Positions 24,330-32,900 of a stretch of DNA of 44,898 nucleotides are shown piece by piece (position 1 is the stretch's first letter; every line of letters starts with the position of its first letter). The DNA is from Bacteroidota bacterium (GTDB lineage: Bacteria > Bacteroidota > Bacteroidia > Flavobacteriales > Crocinitomicaceae), in NCBI GenBank assembly GCA_029558435.1, contig JAKQEZ010000015.1:1-44898 (forward strand), given 5' to 3'. The translations under genes were made by a program, and so were the position numbers. Under the pieces are notes generated by a model. That model was given only the letters and a program-made list of their open reading frames with translations. It did no database searches and was not told the origin of the DNA.

Positions 24330-24878
24330 TTACTTTCTTGCTACCCACGGTTTTTCGATTGCATTCAAGTCTTTTGCTTGCTTTCTGCTCAAGGTATAAA
24401 TGTAATCGCTCAAACGGTTTAAATATTTGATAATGATGGGTTCTACTTCTTCTGTTTGGTTTAAATCCACACAAACACGTTCGGCTCTGCGGCATACGCA
24501 ACGAGCAATGTGGCAATGAGAAACAACTGGATGTCCGCCAGGCAACACAAACATGCGCAAAGGTTCAAATTCTTCAAATAGTTTATCAATCCATTTTTCT
24601 AACAATTCCACGTCATCTGTTGTAATTTCTGGAAGTTTCATCACCGAGTTATTTGGGTCTGACGCTAAGTGTGAGCCAATGGTAAACAAACGATCTTGAA
24701 TTTCTAAAATTTGATCTTCTAGTTCTTCATTCTGTATTAAATCGCGCAGTAATCCCATGTAAGAATTCAATTCGTCCACTGTGCCATAAGATTCTAGTCT
24801 TAACGAACTTTTTAAAACGCGTGTTCCACCAATTAATTGCGTTGTTCCTTGATCACCTCTTTTTGTATAAACTTTCAT
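24330..24878 (-). CDS. PduO-type cob(I)alamin adenosyltransferase
   Basis: The enzyme transfers the adenosyl group of ATP to cob(I)alamin to give adenosylcobalamin. The 182-residue protein has the N-terminal ATP-binding motif TKRGDQGTTQLIGG, ESYGTVDELNSYMGLLRD and the C-terminal RCVCRRAERV and YLNRLSDYIYTLSRKQ. These mark the PduO family trimer with the active site between subunits. Its start overlaps the stop of the cyclase gene by four bases (ATGA), so it is coupled to it. No cobalamin riboswitch or B12-dependent enzyme gene is visible in the window, so why it travels with a cyclase is unclear. Confidence 0.93.
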   Translation of the reverse strand: MKVYTKRGDQGTTQLIGGTRVLKSSLRLESYGTVDELNSYMGLLRDLIQNEELEDQILEIQDRLFTIGSHLASDPNNSVMKLPEITTDDVELLEKWIDKLFEEFEPLRMFVLPGGHPVVSHCHIARCVCRRAERVCVDLNQTEEVEPIIIKYLNRLSDYIYTLSRKQAKDLNAIEKPWVARK

Positions 24879-26575
24879 TGTTGTAATTGTTTAAGTAAAT
24901 TATTTAATTCTTGTATTCGCACATTTTTACCGTTTTTGCGAATATTATTAGCTGTATCGGTATAATATTGATGTTTGCTCGTCAAATATTTTAATTGAAA
25001 CTCCACCCATTCTACGTCTGACATATAAAGATTACTCATCACTTCTAACTCACTCCGTAAACGTGAAGAAATAACTCTATAATCTACTCTACCAAGATAA
25101 TCGTGGTCGGCATCACACATTATTTTCTCCAAAAGGGTTTGCGGTTCAACGGTTGATTTTGTTGCATTAATTATGCCACAAATTAGTGTAATTTGTTCTT
25201 CTGAATAACCAAAAGTTGGCAATGTTTCTTTCGCTAACAAAATGGCATAATCCTCATTGTTATCGTATTGCAGAATAAATCCGGCATCGTGGTACAAAAC
25301 AGCAGTGCGCAGCAACAACATTTCTAAGTGAGAAAGTCCTTCCAGCTTACCATAACGCATGGCTGCTTTTTCTACGTTTAAGGTATGTTGCACATCATGG
25401 TAGCCCAAATCTTCGGGTAAAAGTGCTTTGAGTTTATTGATGATATCTACCCGCATGTTAAAGAAGTCGAGTGGCGTTAAATCGCACAAATTCCTCAATT
25501 CGATATTGGCAACTTTTCGGCGTTTATCCAACAAATATTTCTCATTAATACCGTCTAAGAAATACATTTTTACCCTACCTCCTCTTTTTTGAATATCTAC
25601 TTCACCTCTTTCTGTTGTGTTAAAATAGCGATTAACATTTTCGAAAACAGCATCGGTTATTGTGATACGCCCAGGTAAACTTGCTCTTTCTGCACGCGAA
25701 GCAATATTAACACTATCCCCCCATACATCGAAGGAAAATTTTGTTTTTCCGATTATACCAGCAACCAACGGCCCCATGTGAATACCTATTCTAATCTGCC
25801 AATAATCTTTTCCTAGTGCTTTACAAAGTTCTGCTTCTGAATCAATGTATTGTTGTATTTCTAAAGCTGCCAAACAAGCACGAATTGCAGGGTTTGCTTT
25901 ATTTTCTGTTACACCTGCCAACGCCATGTATGCATCTCCAATGGTTTTGATTTTCTCAAGTCGATAACGAGCTATGATTTCATCAAAAGTGGTAAAATAC
26001 TTCTCTAATTGACGAAGCAATTGTATTGGTTCCATTTGGGCAGATAATTGAGAAAAATCCACAAAATCGGTAAACAACACCACTCCGTTTTCCACTCTTT
26101 TAGGAGAAAATTTCCCATAGGTATTAAAATCTTCTAACACATTCGTAGGGAAAATATTTTGAAGTAACTGCACAATACGTTGATCTTTGTAAAACAACAT
26201 TTTGTACACTTCAATTTTAGCTTTTACTAAATTGGGGCTAAAAGGAGCAGAAATAAAATCGACAGCTCCACTGTTCAATCCTCGCACCATTTTGGCCGCT
26301 GATGTGTTGCTCTTGGTAATCAGAATTTTATAGGTATTGGGCGTAATGCTTTCATTCTTCAATTCTTGCAAAATTTCCATCCCTACAAAGGATTTACTGT
26401 CCAAATTGATTAAAACAATCCCAACTTCGCGCTTTTGAAGAATAGGAATAGCTTCTTTGTAATCATTAACTGCCATTACATTGTTGCCCGAGCCCGATAA
26501 AATCTCCTTAAAACCAGCTGTTAACTTCTGGTCATCGTTAATAATTAGGATATTTATAAAGTGCTCAATGGCCAT
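24875..26575 (-). CDS. receiver-like / class III adenylate cyclase / HD hydrolase protein
   Basis: A 566-residue cytoplasmic protein with three domains. Residues 5-128 form a response-regulator receiver fold, but the phospho-Asp position is Asn57 (INLDSKSFVG) and the usual Lys is Ala110 (FISAPFSP), so it looks degenerate. Residues 160-340 are a class III nucleotide cyclase with both metal Asp (Asp170 in LFTDFVDFS, Asp214 in GDAYM), the adenine-selecting pair Lys210 and Asp283, and Asn290 and Arg294 for catalysis. This predicts an active adenylate cyclase making cAMP. Residues about 385-530 are an HD-type metal hydrolase (His397, His429-Asp430, Asp488/Asp490). It lies 6 bases after the M61 peptidase gene and overlaps the adenosyltransferase gene. 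The HD substrate is unknown; cyclic nucleotide breakdown is only one possibility. Confidence 0.88.
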   Translation of the reverse strand: MAIEHFINILIINDDQKLTAGFKEILSGSGNNVMAVNDYKEAIPILQKREVGIVLINLDSKSFVGMEILQELKNESITPNTYKILITKSNTSAAKMVRGLNSGAVDFISAPFSPNLVKAKIEVYKMLFYKDQRIVQLLQNIFPTNVLEDFNTYGKFSPKRVENGVVLFTDFVDFSQLSAQMEPIQLLRQLEKYFTTFDEIIARYRLEKIKTIGDAYMALAGVTENKANPAIRACLAALEIQQYIDSEAELCKALGKDYWQIRIGIHMGPLVAGIIGKTKFSFDVWGDSVNIASRAERASLPGRITITDAVFENVNRYFNTTERGEVDIQKRGGRVKMYFLDGINEKYLLDKRRKVANIELRNLCDLTPLDFFNMRVDIINKLKALLPEDLGYHDVQHTLNVEKAAMRYGKLEGLSHLEMLLLRTAVLYHDAGFILQYDNNEDYAILLAKETLPTFGYSEEQITLICGIINATKSTVEPQTLLEKIMCDADHDYLGRVDYRVISSRLRSELEVMSNLYMSDVEWVEFQLKYLTSKHQYYTDTANNIRKNGKNVRIQELNNLLKQLQQ

Positions 26576-26581
26576 AATGCA

Positions 26582-28375
26582 CTATTCTGTTCTTAACCAA
26601 TAATCTCTTTTAGCGTTGTTTTTTTCATCCGTTGCAGCTGAAAACTTGTAGCTGGGGCGTTCATAGGTTGAACTTCTCAATTGTATTTCCATTAAAACAT
26701 CATCTCGAGAAATCAACAAATTCAAATGCTTCCCTTCTTCCAATTGAGCCACTAAGCTTTCAAAATCGCTTTGATTAACGCGCATTCCGTTGCATCCAAT
26801 AATTTCATCGCCAACACTCAACCCCGATTTCTCGGCACCCGATTCAGCTCTGATGGACTTAACGTATAAACTAGCTCCAGATTGTGCAATGCGTGCGCCA
26901 ATTGAATTTTCTTTTCTTCCATCATACTCAACTTTTAAACCAACTGCATTAAAAATTGTAGCGTAATCGGGTGTTTTTGTACCATAAATATGATCGCTGA
27001 AAAACGAAGTCATGTCCTTTCCTAAGAAGTTTGAAAATTCATCCTGAAATTCTTTTTCAGTAAATCCTCTGTTTAATTTCTTATAATATTTTGCATAAAG
27101 CGTTTGTAAAAAGTGATCCAAACATTTGCTTCCGTTGGTTTTATCAATAATCATTGCATCAAACAAAGCACCAATTACACCACCTTTTGAATAGTAAGAA
27201 ATTGTAGTGTTAGAGCTATTTTCATTGGGACGATAGGCTTTTATCCACGCATCAAAACTAGCATGTGCAACGGGTTGAACACTATTTCCAGGCGTACCTT
27301 CTACATAATTCAATGCACTTTTTAATTTATTCAAATATTGATTGGCATCGTAAAATCCAGCTCTTAGCAAAATCAATTCATCGTAATAGGAAGTAAAACC
27401 TTCCATTACCCACAATAATGATGTGTAAACTTCTCGGTCGTAATCAAATGGACCTAATTCAAAAGCGCGCAAACGTTTTACATTCCACAAATGAAAATAT
27501 TCATGCGCAACTAAAGATAAAAACCCTAAATAATCATCGCCCTGATAGGTGTAGCGATTAACCGATAATGTGGTAGAGTTTAAATGCTCCAATCCTCCTT
27601 GTCCATCGGTTACATTGTGAATGATAAACGTATAATTTTTATTGGGATTTTCTCCAAAAATTGCCGTTGTTGAAGTGACAATTTTAGCCATATCCACTTT
27701 CAATTTTTCCACATCGTAATTACCCCAACCATACATTGCAACGGTGTGTTTTACGCCTGCTGCATCAAAGGTAAATTCTTCTTGATTTCCAATTTCTATT
27801 GGACTATCAGCCAAAACATCATAATTCTCAAAACTATATTCTTTAGCCTTACTATCGTTTACTACGCCCTCTCCCACTTCTGGCAAGGCAGTTGAAATTT
27901 TTGAAAATGAGGCATGCGGAATGATTTTTAATTGCCCTGGTTTATTACGCGTTTCTTCGGTATACATAAAAACGCCTGTTCCGCTTACAAATCCATGTGT
28001 TAAATCTAGAAAACTAGTTCTTACGGTTAATTCAAACGCATACACTTCGTAGCTCACTTTTACTTCTTTTGCTTTTTCGCGTTTAATTATCCACGCATTT
28101 TTTGTTTTTTTAATTACTTGCAGTGGATTGCCATTTTCATCGGTTGCACGCACTTGATTGAGGTTTTTAGAAAACTCACGCACCAAATACGAACCCGGTG
28201 CCCAAACAGGAAGTTTAACTTCAATTTCTTTGGATTTATAATCTTTCAAATAAAAATCTACTTGAAAATAATGATTGGCAGGATTTTCCATTCTCAATTC
28301 ATAACGAGCTGTTTGAGAAAAACTTGCAGCCATAAATCCGCTAACAAATACGATTAAAAAAACGATAAATTTCAT
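26582..28375 (-). CDS. M61 family (glycyl aminopeptidase-type) metallopeptidase
   Basis: A 597-residue exported peptidase. A signal peptide (about residues 1-20) is followed by an N-terminal beta domain, then the catalytic domain with GGLEH (260-264), the zinc motif HEYFH (His291, Glu292, His295) and the downstream glutamate in MEGFTSYY (Glu325). A PDZ domain fills about 495-575 (ESGAEKSGLSVGDEIIGCNG). This architecture is that of M61 glycyl aminopeptidases, which remove N-terminal Gly or Ala. It probably acts in the periplasm. It is the first gene of the operon that continues with the cyclase, and diverges from the S46 peptidase gene across a 116-base gap. The pairing of two exported peptidases back to back suggests a shared role in peptide use. 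Confidence 0.92.
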   Translation of the reverse strand: MKFIVFLIVFVSGFMAASFSQTARYELRMENPANHYFQVDFYLKDYKSKEIEVKLPVWAPGSYLVREFSKNLNQVRATDENGNPLQVIKKTKNAWIIKREKAKEVKVSYEVYAFELTVRTSFLDLTHGFVSGTGVFMYTEETRNKPGQLKIIPHASFSKISTALPEVGEGVVNDSKAKEYSFENYDVLADSPIEIGNQEEFTFDAAGVKHTVAMYGWGNYDVEKLKVDMAKIVTSTTAIFGENPNKNYTFIIHNVTDGQGGLEHLNSTTLSVNRYTYQGDDYLGFLSLVAHEYFHLWNVKRLRAFELGPFDYDREVYTSLLWVMEGFTSYYDELILLRAGFYDANQYLNKLKSALNYVEGTPGNSVQPVAHASFDAWIKAYRPNENSSNTTISYYSKGGVIGALFDAMIIDKTNGSKCLDHFLQTLYAKYYKKLNRGFTEKEFQDEFSNFLGKDMTSFFSDHIYGTKTPDYATIFNAVGLKVEYDGRKENSIGARIAQSGASLYVKSIRAESGAEKSGLSVGDEIIGCNGMRVNQSDFESLVAQLEEGKHLNLLISRDDVLMEIQLRSSTYERPSYKFSAATDEKNNAKRDYWLRTE

Positions 28376-28460
28376 TGAAACTATTTTAATTTAAAAAGCT
28401 AAAATAATAAAATATAACGTGGCTTGACGTACCTTCCTTCAATCTTTACAAACAATTTTC

Positions 28461-28468
28461 TAACTTTG
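28461..28468 (+). promoter_or_regulatory. -7 element for the S46 peptidase gene
   Basis: Plus-strand TAACTTTG lies 23 bases before the ATG and matches TAnnTTTG exactly. I find no TTG at the usual distance upstream, so the promoter call rests on one element. Confidence 0.4.
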
Positions 28469-28491
28469 TTGAAATTCTTTATCAAAAAAAC

Positions 28492-30627
28492 ATGAGAAAA
28501 ATAGCATTATTCATCGCAACTACTTTTTCAATTTTTAATTTTTCTATTGCCGAGGAAGGCATGCTCATTCCTTCTGTAATTACCGCTTTTGAGTTGGATA
28601 TGCAAGCCATGGGAATGAAATTAACAGCCGAAGAAATTTATAGCATCAACAAATCGAGTTTAAAAGATGCCATCATCCATTTTGGAGGTGGTTGCACTGC
28701 CGAATTGGTTTCTAATCAAGGATTGTTGTTGACCAATCACCATTGTGGTTACTCGCAAATTCAAGCTCATTCTTCGTTGAAAAACGATTATTTAAAATAT
28801 GGTTTCTGGGCAAAAACAAAAGCCGATGAGTTGCCTAACAAAGGGTTAACAGCTTCAAGAATGGTGCGTATTCAAGATGTAACAAAAGAAGTTTTGGCTG
28901 GAACAAATGGCATTACTAACCAAGATGAATTGAAGAAAATTTTAACTAGAAATACTCAAGCTTTAATTACCGAAGCAACAAACGGAAATCACTACCAAGC
29001 TGAAATCAAGCCTTTTAACCAAGGAAATGAATTTTACATGATTGTAAAAGAAACGTTTTTGGATGTGCGCTTGGTTGGAACTCCACCCAATTCAATTGGT
29101 AAATTTGGTGGAGATACAGACAACTGGGTGTGGCCACGTCATACAGGTGATTTTTCGGTATTTAGAATTTATGCAGGTGCCGATAATAAACCAGCAGAAT
29201 ACAGCGCTACAAACGTACCCTACCAACCTATTCATTTTTTAAAAATCGCTTTCAACGATCGTAAAGTGGGTGATTTTACAATGGTTTATGGTTTTCCGGG
29301 CGAGACAGAACAACACGTTGCTTCGGATTATTTGAAATTCATCATGGAAAAAGAACGTCCGGCACGTATTCGTATGCGTGAACTTTCATTAAGTGTAATT
29401 GACCAAGCGATGCGTGAATCGGATGAAGTGCGCATTAAATATGCATCAAAACAAGCTAGTATTGCCAATGCTTACAAAAAATGGATAGGCCAAATTGATG
29501 GTTTGCGCCGCATGGATGCCGTAAGTGTTAAAAAAGAACGTGAAAATGTGTATGTTCAACGTGCCAATTCAAAACCAGAATGGAAAAATGAATACGGCGC
29601 AGTTGTGGAGCAAATGAACAAATTAGTTGCATCTTCTGTGCAAGCTGAGTTTGAATATTCGATGGCAATTGAATACTTTTTTGTTGGACCAGAATTTTTA
29701 AAATTAGCACGTGGTGTGGATCAATTGCGTAAAACAGCTTTGAACAACCCTGCTGGAGTGGATGCCTTAAAAAAACGTTTGTTAGATGGTGCTGAAGGTT
29801 TTTTCAAAAACTACGATGCAAAAGTGGATCAACGCATTTTTGAATTAACAACTGCTGCGTATAACAACTACATCAGCGCGCCTTCAACGGCTAAAATTAA
29901 CAATGCTGCAACTAATTATAACGCAAACGTCATTTTCGAAAAATCTATTTTTACCAATCAACAGCGTTACCAAGCATTTTTAGAGAAATTTACAGCAAAA
30001 TCGGTGAAGAAATTATTAAAAGACCCTGGATTTGCACATTTCAACTTACTGTATTCTAACTTCATTGACCAATCATTGGAAAAATACGAGCAATACGATG
30101 CAGCTATGGGGGATTTATTGAAAACTTATGTAAAAGGTAAATTAGAAATGTTCCCAGAACAAAAACACTGGGCAGATGCCAACAGCACTTTGCGCATTAC
30201 TTATGGTAAACTGGAAGGTTCTGAACCGCAAGACGGTGTTGCATATTTAGAGCACACTACTTTGGATGGGGTGATTGATAAATACTATTCTGGAAACCCT
30301 GATTTTGAGTTATTGCCACGCATGTTGGAATTACACAAGAAAAAAGAATATGGCAGATATGCGCAAGACGGTGAATTGTGGGTGTGTTTCACAGGATCTA
30401 ACCATACAACTGGCGGAAATTCGGGCTCACCTGTATTGGATGCACACGGCAATTTAATGGGATTGAACTTTGACAGAACATGGGAAAGCACCATGAGCGA
30501 TTTCATGTTTGATGCTTCACGTTGTAGAAACATTACCGTTGACATTCGCTATGTATTGTGGGTAATGGATATTTATTCGGGCGCAAAACATTTAGTGGAT
30601 GAAATGGAATTTGCCACTCAGAAATAA
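28492..30627 (+). CDS. S46 family dipeptidyl-peptidase, DPP11 type predicted
   Basis: S46 peptidases are exported serine exopeptidases that cut dipeptides from the N-termini of peptides in the periplasm. The 711-residue protein has a signal peptide (about 1-20), catalytic His84 in LLLTNHHCGYSQIQ, the Asp of WVWPRHTGDFSVFRIYAG and Ser644 in TGGNSGSPVLD. The residue that sets P1 preference in the family lies 18 after the serine: here Arg662 in LNFDRTWEST, as in DPP11 of Porphyromonas, which prefers Asp and Glu, whereas DPP7 has Gly. Acidic-peptide specificity is therefore predicted. The gene is divergent from the M61 peptidase gene and ends at a bidirectional terminator. Confidence 0.93.
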   Translation: MRKIALFIATTFSIFNFSIAEEGMLIPSVITAFELDMQAMGMKLTAEEIYSINKSSLKDAIIHFGGGCTAELVSNQGLLLTNHHCGYSQIQAHSSLKNDYLKYGFWAKTKADELPNKGLTASRMVRIQDVTKEVLAGTNGITNQDELKKILTRNTQALITEATNGNHYQAEIKPFNQGNEFYMIVKETFLDVRLVGTPPNSIGKFGGDTDNWVWPRHTGDFSVFRIYAGADNKPAEYSATNVPYQPIHFLKIAFNDRKVGDFTMVYGFPGETEQHVASDYLKFIMEKERPARIRMRELSLSVIDQAMRESDEVRIKYASKQASIANAYKKWIGQIDGLRRMDAVSVKKERENVYVQRANSKPEWKNEYGAVVEQMNKLVASSVQAEFEYSMAIEYFFVGPEFLKLARGVDQLRKTALNNPAGVDALKKRLLDGAEGFFKNYDAKVDQRIFELTTAAYNNYISAPSTAKINNAATNYNANVIFEKSIFTNQQRYQAFLEKFTAKSVKKLLKDPGFAHFNLLYSNFIDQSLEKYEQYDAAMGDLLKTYVKGKLEMFPEQKHWADANSTLRITYGKLEGSEPQDGVAYLEHTTLDGVIDKYYSGNPDFELLPRMLELHKKKEYGRYAQDGELWVCFTGSNHTTGGNSGSPVLDAHGNLMGLNFDRTWESTMSDFMFDASRCRNITVDIRYVLWVMDIYSGAKHLVDEMEFATQK

Positions 30628-30646
30628 TCGAAAAAATTTAGAGAAC

Positions 30647-30686
30647 AAAAGGAATGGTCAACAATTGTTGACTGTTCCTTTTTTTT
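30647..30686 (+). terminator. bidirectional terminator between the S46 gene and ruvX
   Basis: Two 18-base arms (30647-30664 and 30665-30682) are complementary throughout, with two G-U pairs, and are followed by T through 30686. A run of A on the left side gives a shorter U-run on the minus strand. The hairpin fills the gap between two convergent genes and ends 1 base before the ruvX stop. Confidence 0.85.
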
Positions 30687-30687
30687 G

Positions 30688-31098
30688 TTAGAATACTCCT
30701 AAATATTCTTGTAAAATGATGGTGGCACTGATTTTATCTACCATTGCTTTGTTTTGGCGGTCTTTCTTTTTCATACCACCTGCAATCATTGCATTTACAG
30801 CCATTTTTGACGTAAATCGTTCGTCTTGCAACACTACTGGAACGTTTGGAAATTGTTTTTCTAATGCTTCTTTGAGTAAATAAACATTTTGGGTGATATG
30901 GGCATCAGATCCATCCATGCGTTTTGGTTCGCCCAACACAATGGTTTCAATTTTTTCTTTTTGAAACAATGCAATAAGGTAATCCATCAATTTGGGTGAT
31001 TCAACTGTATCTAACCCTGAAGCAATGATTTTTAATTCATCAGTTATGGCTAAACCTGTTCTTTTTAACCCAAAATCAATGGCAATAACTTTTCCCAT
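30688..31098 (-). CDS. ruvX: RuvX/YqgF family Holliday junction resolvase-like nuclease
   Basis: The 136-residue protein belongs to the YqgF family of RNase H-like nucleases, implicated in 16S rRNA 5' end processing in E. coli and in recombination intermediates elsewhere. Motifs are VIAIDFGLKRTGLAITD with the first catalytic Asp, IVLGEPKRMDGS, and LQDERFTSKMA. The last acidic residue is the Asp of VDKISATIILQEYL. The length is standard. Its ATG overlaps the smpB stop by one base (TAATG), so the two are coupled. Confidence 0.93.
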   Translation of the reverse strand: MGKVIAIDFGLKRTGLAITDELKIIASGLDTVESPKLMDYLIALFQKEKIETIVLGEPKRMDGSDAHITQNVYLLKEALEKQFPNVPVVLQDERFTSKMAVNAMIAGGMKKKDRQNKAMVDKISATIILQEYLGVF

Positions 31099-31556
31099 TA
31101 TTTAAAAGTTTTCATGGCTCTATCCATATCCCGTTTATCGTCTTTTTCTTTTAAATCCTGACGTTTATCATGGAGTTTTTTTCCTTGTGCCAACGCAATT
31201 TCAACTTTTGCCCAGCCTTTTTCGGAAATAAATATTTTTAGCGGAATAACGGTGTTTCCTTTATCTTTCAGAAATTTTTCAATCTTATTGATTTCTTTTC
31301 TGTTCAACAATAATTTTCTGTCAGAACGTGGAGAATGGTTGTAATAACTTCCATTTTCATACTCGGTGATGTGCATGTTGCGTATCCACATTTCACCGTT
31401 GCTAAAGATGCAATAGGCTTCCAAAATACTGGCTTTATTGCGGCGAATACTTTTTATTTCTGTACCGCTTAACACAATACCCGCAACAAAAGTATCCAAC
31501 AAGTGGTACTCAAATTTTGCGCGTTTGTTTTTGATATTTATTGCCGTTTGTGCCAT
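31098..31556 (-). CDS. smpB: SsrA-binding protein SmpB
   Basis: SmpB binds tmRNA and brings it to stalled ribosomes for trans-translation. The 152-residue protein shows [59 protein letters not shown] and the C-terminal tail [18 protein letters not shown] that enters the decoding site. The tmRNA gene itself is not in the window. A perfect -7 motif (31564-31571) lies only 7 bases before the start codon, in addition to likely read-through from rdgB 39 bases upstream. Confidence 0.96.
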   Translation of the reverse strand: MAQTAINIKNKRAKFEYHLLDTFVAGIVLSGTEIKSIRRNKASILEAYCIFSNGEMWIRNMHITEYENGSYYNHSPRSDRKLLLNRKEINKIEKFLKDKGNTVIPLKIFISEKGWAKVEIALAQGKKLHDKRQDLKEKDDKRDMDRAMKTFK

Positions 31557-31563
31557 TTGGTTG

Positions 31564-31571
31564 CAAAAATA
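31564..31571 (-). promoter_or_regulatory. possible -7 element just upstream of smpB
   Basis: Minus-strand TATTTTTG matches TAnnTTTG. No TTG is found about 19 bases further upstream. If functional, the transcript would begin at or within a few bases of the smpB ATG. Confidence 0.35.
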
Positions 31572-31595
31572 AGCATTATCTGGTTACAGAATTCT

Positions 31596-32177
31596 TTAAA
31601 ATTGTGTTTCGTTTAAAAAAGCAATCATTTTAGCCAATGCACGTGCACGGTGACTTTGTGCATTTTTCTCTTCGCGCGACATTTCTGCAAAGGTGATGGA
31701 ATTTCCTTCGGGTTCAAAAATTGGATCATAGCCAAAACCACCATCGCCAGCAGGTTGATGGCGAATTATGCCTCTTACCACTCCTTCAAAATAGTGTGTT
31801 TTTTGATTGATTATCAAACAAATAACCGTTTTAAATTGTGCACCACGATTGGTTTGACCTTCAAGTTCGGTTAATACTTTTTGCAGATTAGCCCTGTCAT
31901 TTTTAGCTTCACCTGCATAGCGTGCCGAATAAACACCTGGCTGTCCGTTTAAAAAATCTACTTCCAAACCAGAATCATCCGAAAAACAAGCCACATTGTA
32001 TTTTTCGGCAACATATTGAGCTTTCAAAAGTGCATTTCCTTCAAAAGTTGAGGCAGTTTCTGGAATGTCATCGTGGCATCCAATATCGTCTAGGGTTTGA
32101 ATGGAAATTCCCTTGGGCATTAACGCTTGAATTTCCAATGCCTTATTACGGTTGTGTGTTGCAAAAACTAAATTCAT
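31596..32177 (-). CDS. rdgB: RdgB/HAM1 family non-canonical purine NTP pyrophosphatase
   Basis: The enzyme hydrolyses ITP, dITP and XTP to monophosphates, keeping deaminated purines out of nucleic acids. The 193-residue protein has the N-terminal LVFATHNRNKALEIQALMP, the active-site FSDDSGLEVDFLNGQPGVYS, and GDGGFGYDPIFEPEG, and ends with the SHRARALAKMIAFL helix. The length is typical. It starts 1 base after the carbonic anhydrase stop and precedes smpB by 39 bases. Confidence 0.95.
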   Translation of the reverse strand: MNLVFATHNRNKALEIQALMPKGISIQTLDDIGCHDDIPETASTFEGNALLKAQYVAEKYNVACFSDDSGLEVDFLNGQPGVYSARYAGEAKNDRANLQKVLTELEGQTNRGAQFKTVICLIINQKTHYFEGVVRGIIRHQPAGDGGFGYDPIFEPEGNSITFAEMSREEKNAQSHRARALAKMIAFLNETQF

Positions 32178-32178
32178 C

Positions 32179-32814
32179 TTAAATATCCAAACGATCTACT
32201 TCTTGAAGCATTTCGTTATTTTTTATAGTGCAATTCAAATCGTTGATTAATCCTGTTTTTAGCGAGTAAGCCCAGCCGTGAATGTGCAATGGAATTCCTT
32301 CACTCCATGCTTTTTGAACAATATACGTTTCTGCAAGATTAAATACTTGTTCTTTTACGTTTAACTCAACAAAACGGTCATAACGTTGTTGGTAATCAGC
32401 AATGGCGTCTAATTCTTTTTTATGAAAACGATACGAATCTTTGATGTGAGCAATCCAGTTATCTACAATTCCAACGTGTTTGTTTGACATTGCGGTAGCC
32501 ACCCCACCACATCCATAATGGCCACAAACTACTACATGTTTAACATTTAAAACAGTAACCGCATAATCCAACACACTCAACATGTTCATATCCGAATGCA
32601 CCACCATGTTAGCAATATTTCTATGTACAAAAACATCTCCAGGTTGCGCTCCAATAATTTGGTTAGCAGGCACGCGCGAATCGGCGCAACCAATCCAAAA
32701 CAACGGTGGATTTTGAATTTTTGATAATTCTTCAAAAAAAGTTGGGTCTCTATCCACCTGTGCTTGCGCCCATTTTTTGTTATTTTCAAGAAAATCGCTG
32801 TATAATTTTTCCAT
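32179..32814 (-). CDS. beta-class carbonic anhydrase
   Basis: The enzyme interconverts CO2 and bicarbonate in the cytoplasm, supplying bicarbonate to carboxylases. I use the ATG at 32812-32814, giving 211 residues starting MEKLYSDFLENNKKWAQ; a TTG eight codons upstream is less likely. Zinc and catalytic residues are all present: Cys43, Asp45 and Arg47 in GCADSRVPA, His99 and Cys102 in GHYGCGG, numbered almost as in E. coli Can. It is the first gene of a run with rdgB, smpB and ruvX. Confidence 0.94.
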   Translation of the reverse strand: MEKLYSDFLENNKKWAQAQVDRDPTFFEELSKIQNPPLFWIGCADSRVPANQIIGAQPGDVFVHRNIANMVVHSDMNMLSVLDYAVTVLNVKHVVVCGHYGCGGVATAMSNKHVGIVDNWIAHIKDSYRFHKKELDAIADYQQRYDRFVELNVKEQVFNLAETYIVQKAWSEGIPLHIHGWAYSLKTGLINDLNCTIKNNEMLQEVDRLDI

Positions 32815-32835
32815 CGTTTGTGTTTTATATTCGAC

Positions 32836-32862
32836 CAAAAATAGTGTTTATATTCCAATCAA
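32836..32862 (-). promoter_or_regulatory. promoter candidate for the carbonic anhydrase-rdgB-smpB-ruvX run
   Basis: Minus-strand TATTTTTG (32836-32843) matches TAnnTTTG, with TTG at 32860-32862. The 16-base spacing is short of the usual 19-21. The leader to the chosen ATG is about 16 bases. Confidence 0.4.
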
Positions 32863-32900
32863 AAACGACTTTTTTAATTTGTTTTGAACGAGAAATGAAC

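Noticed and set aside
24310..24516. A 68-codon frame overlapping the cobalamin adenosyltransferase gene on the same strand
   Set aside because: It lies wholly in another frame of a recognised enzyme and its translation has an atypical, Arg- and Cys-rich composition.
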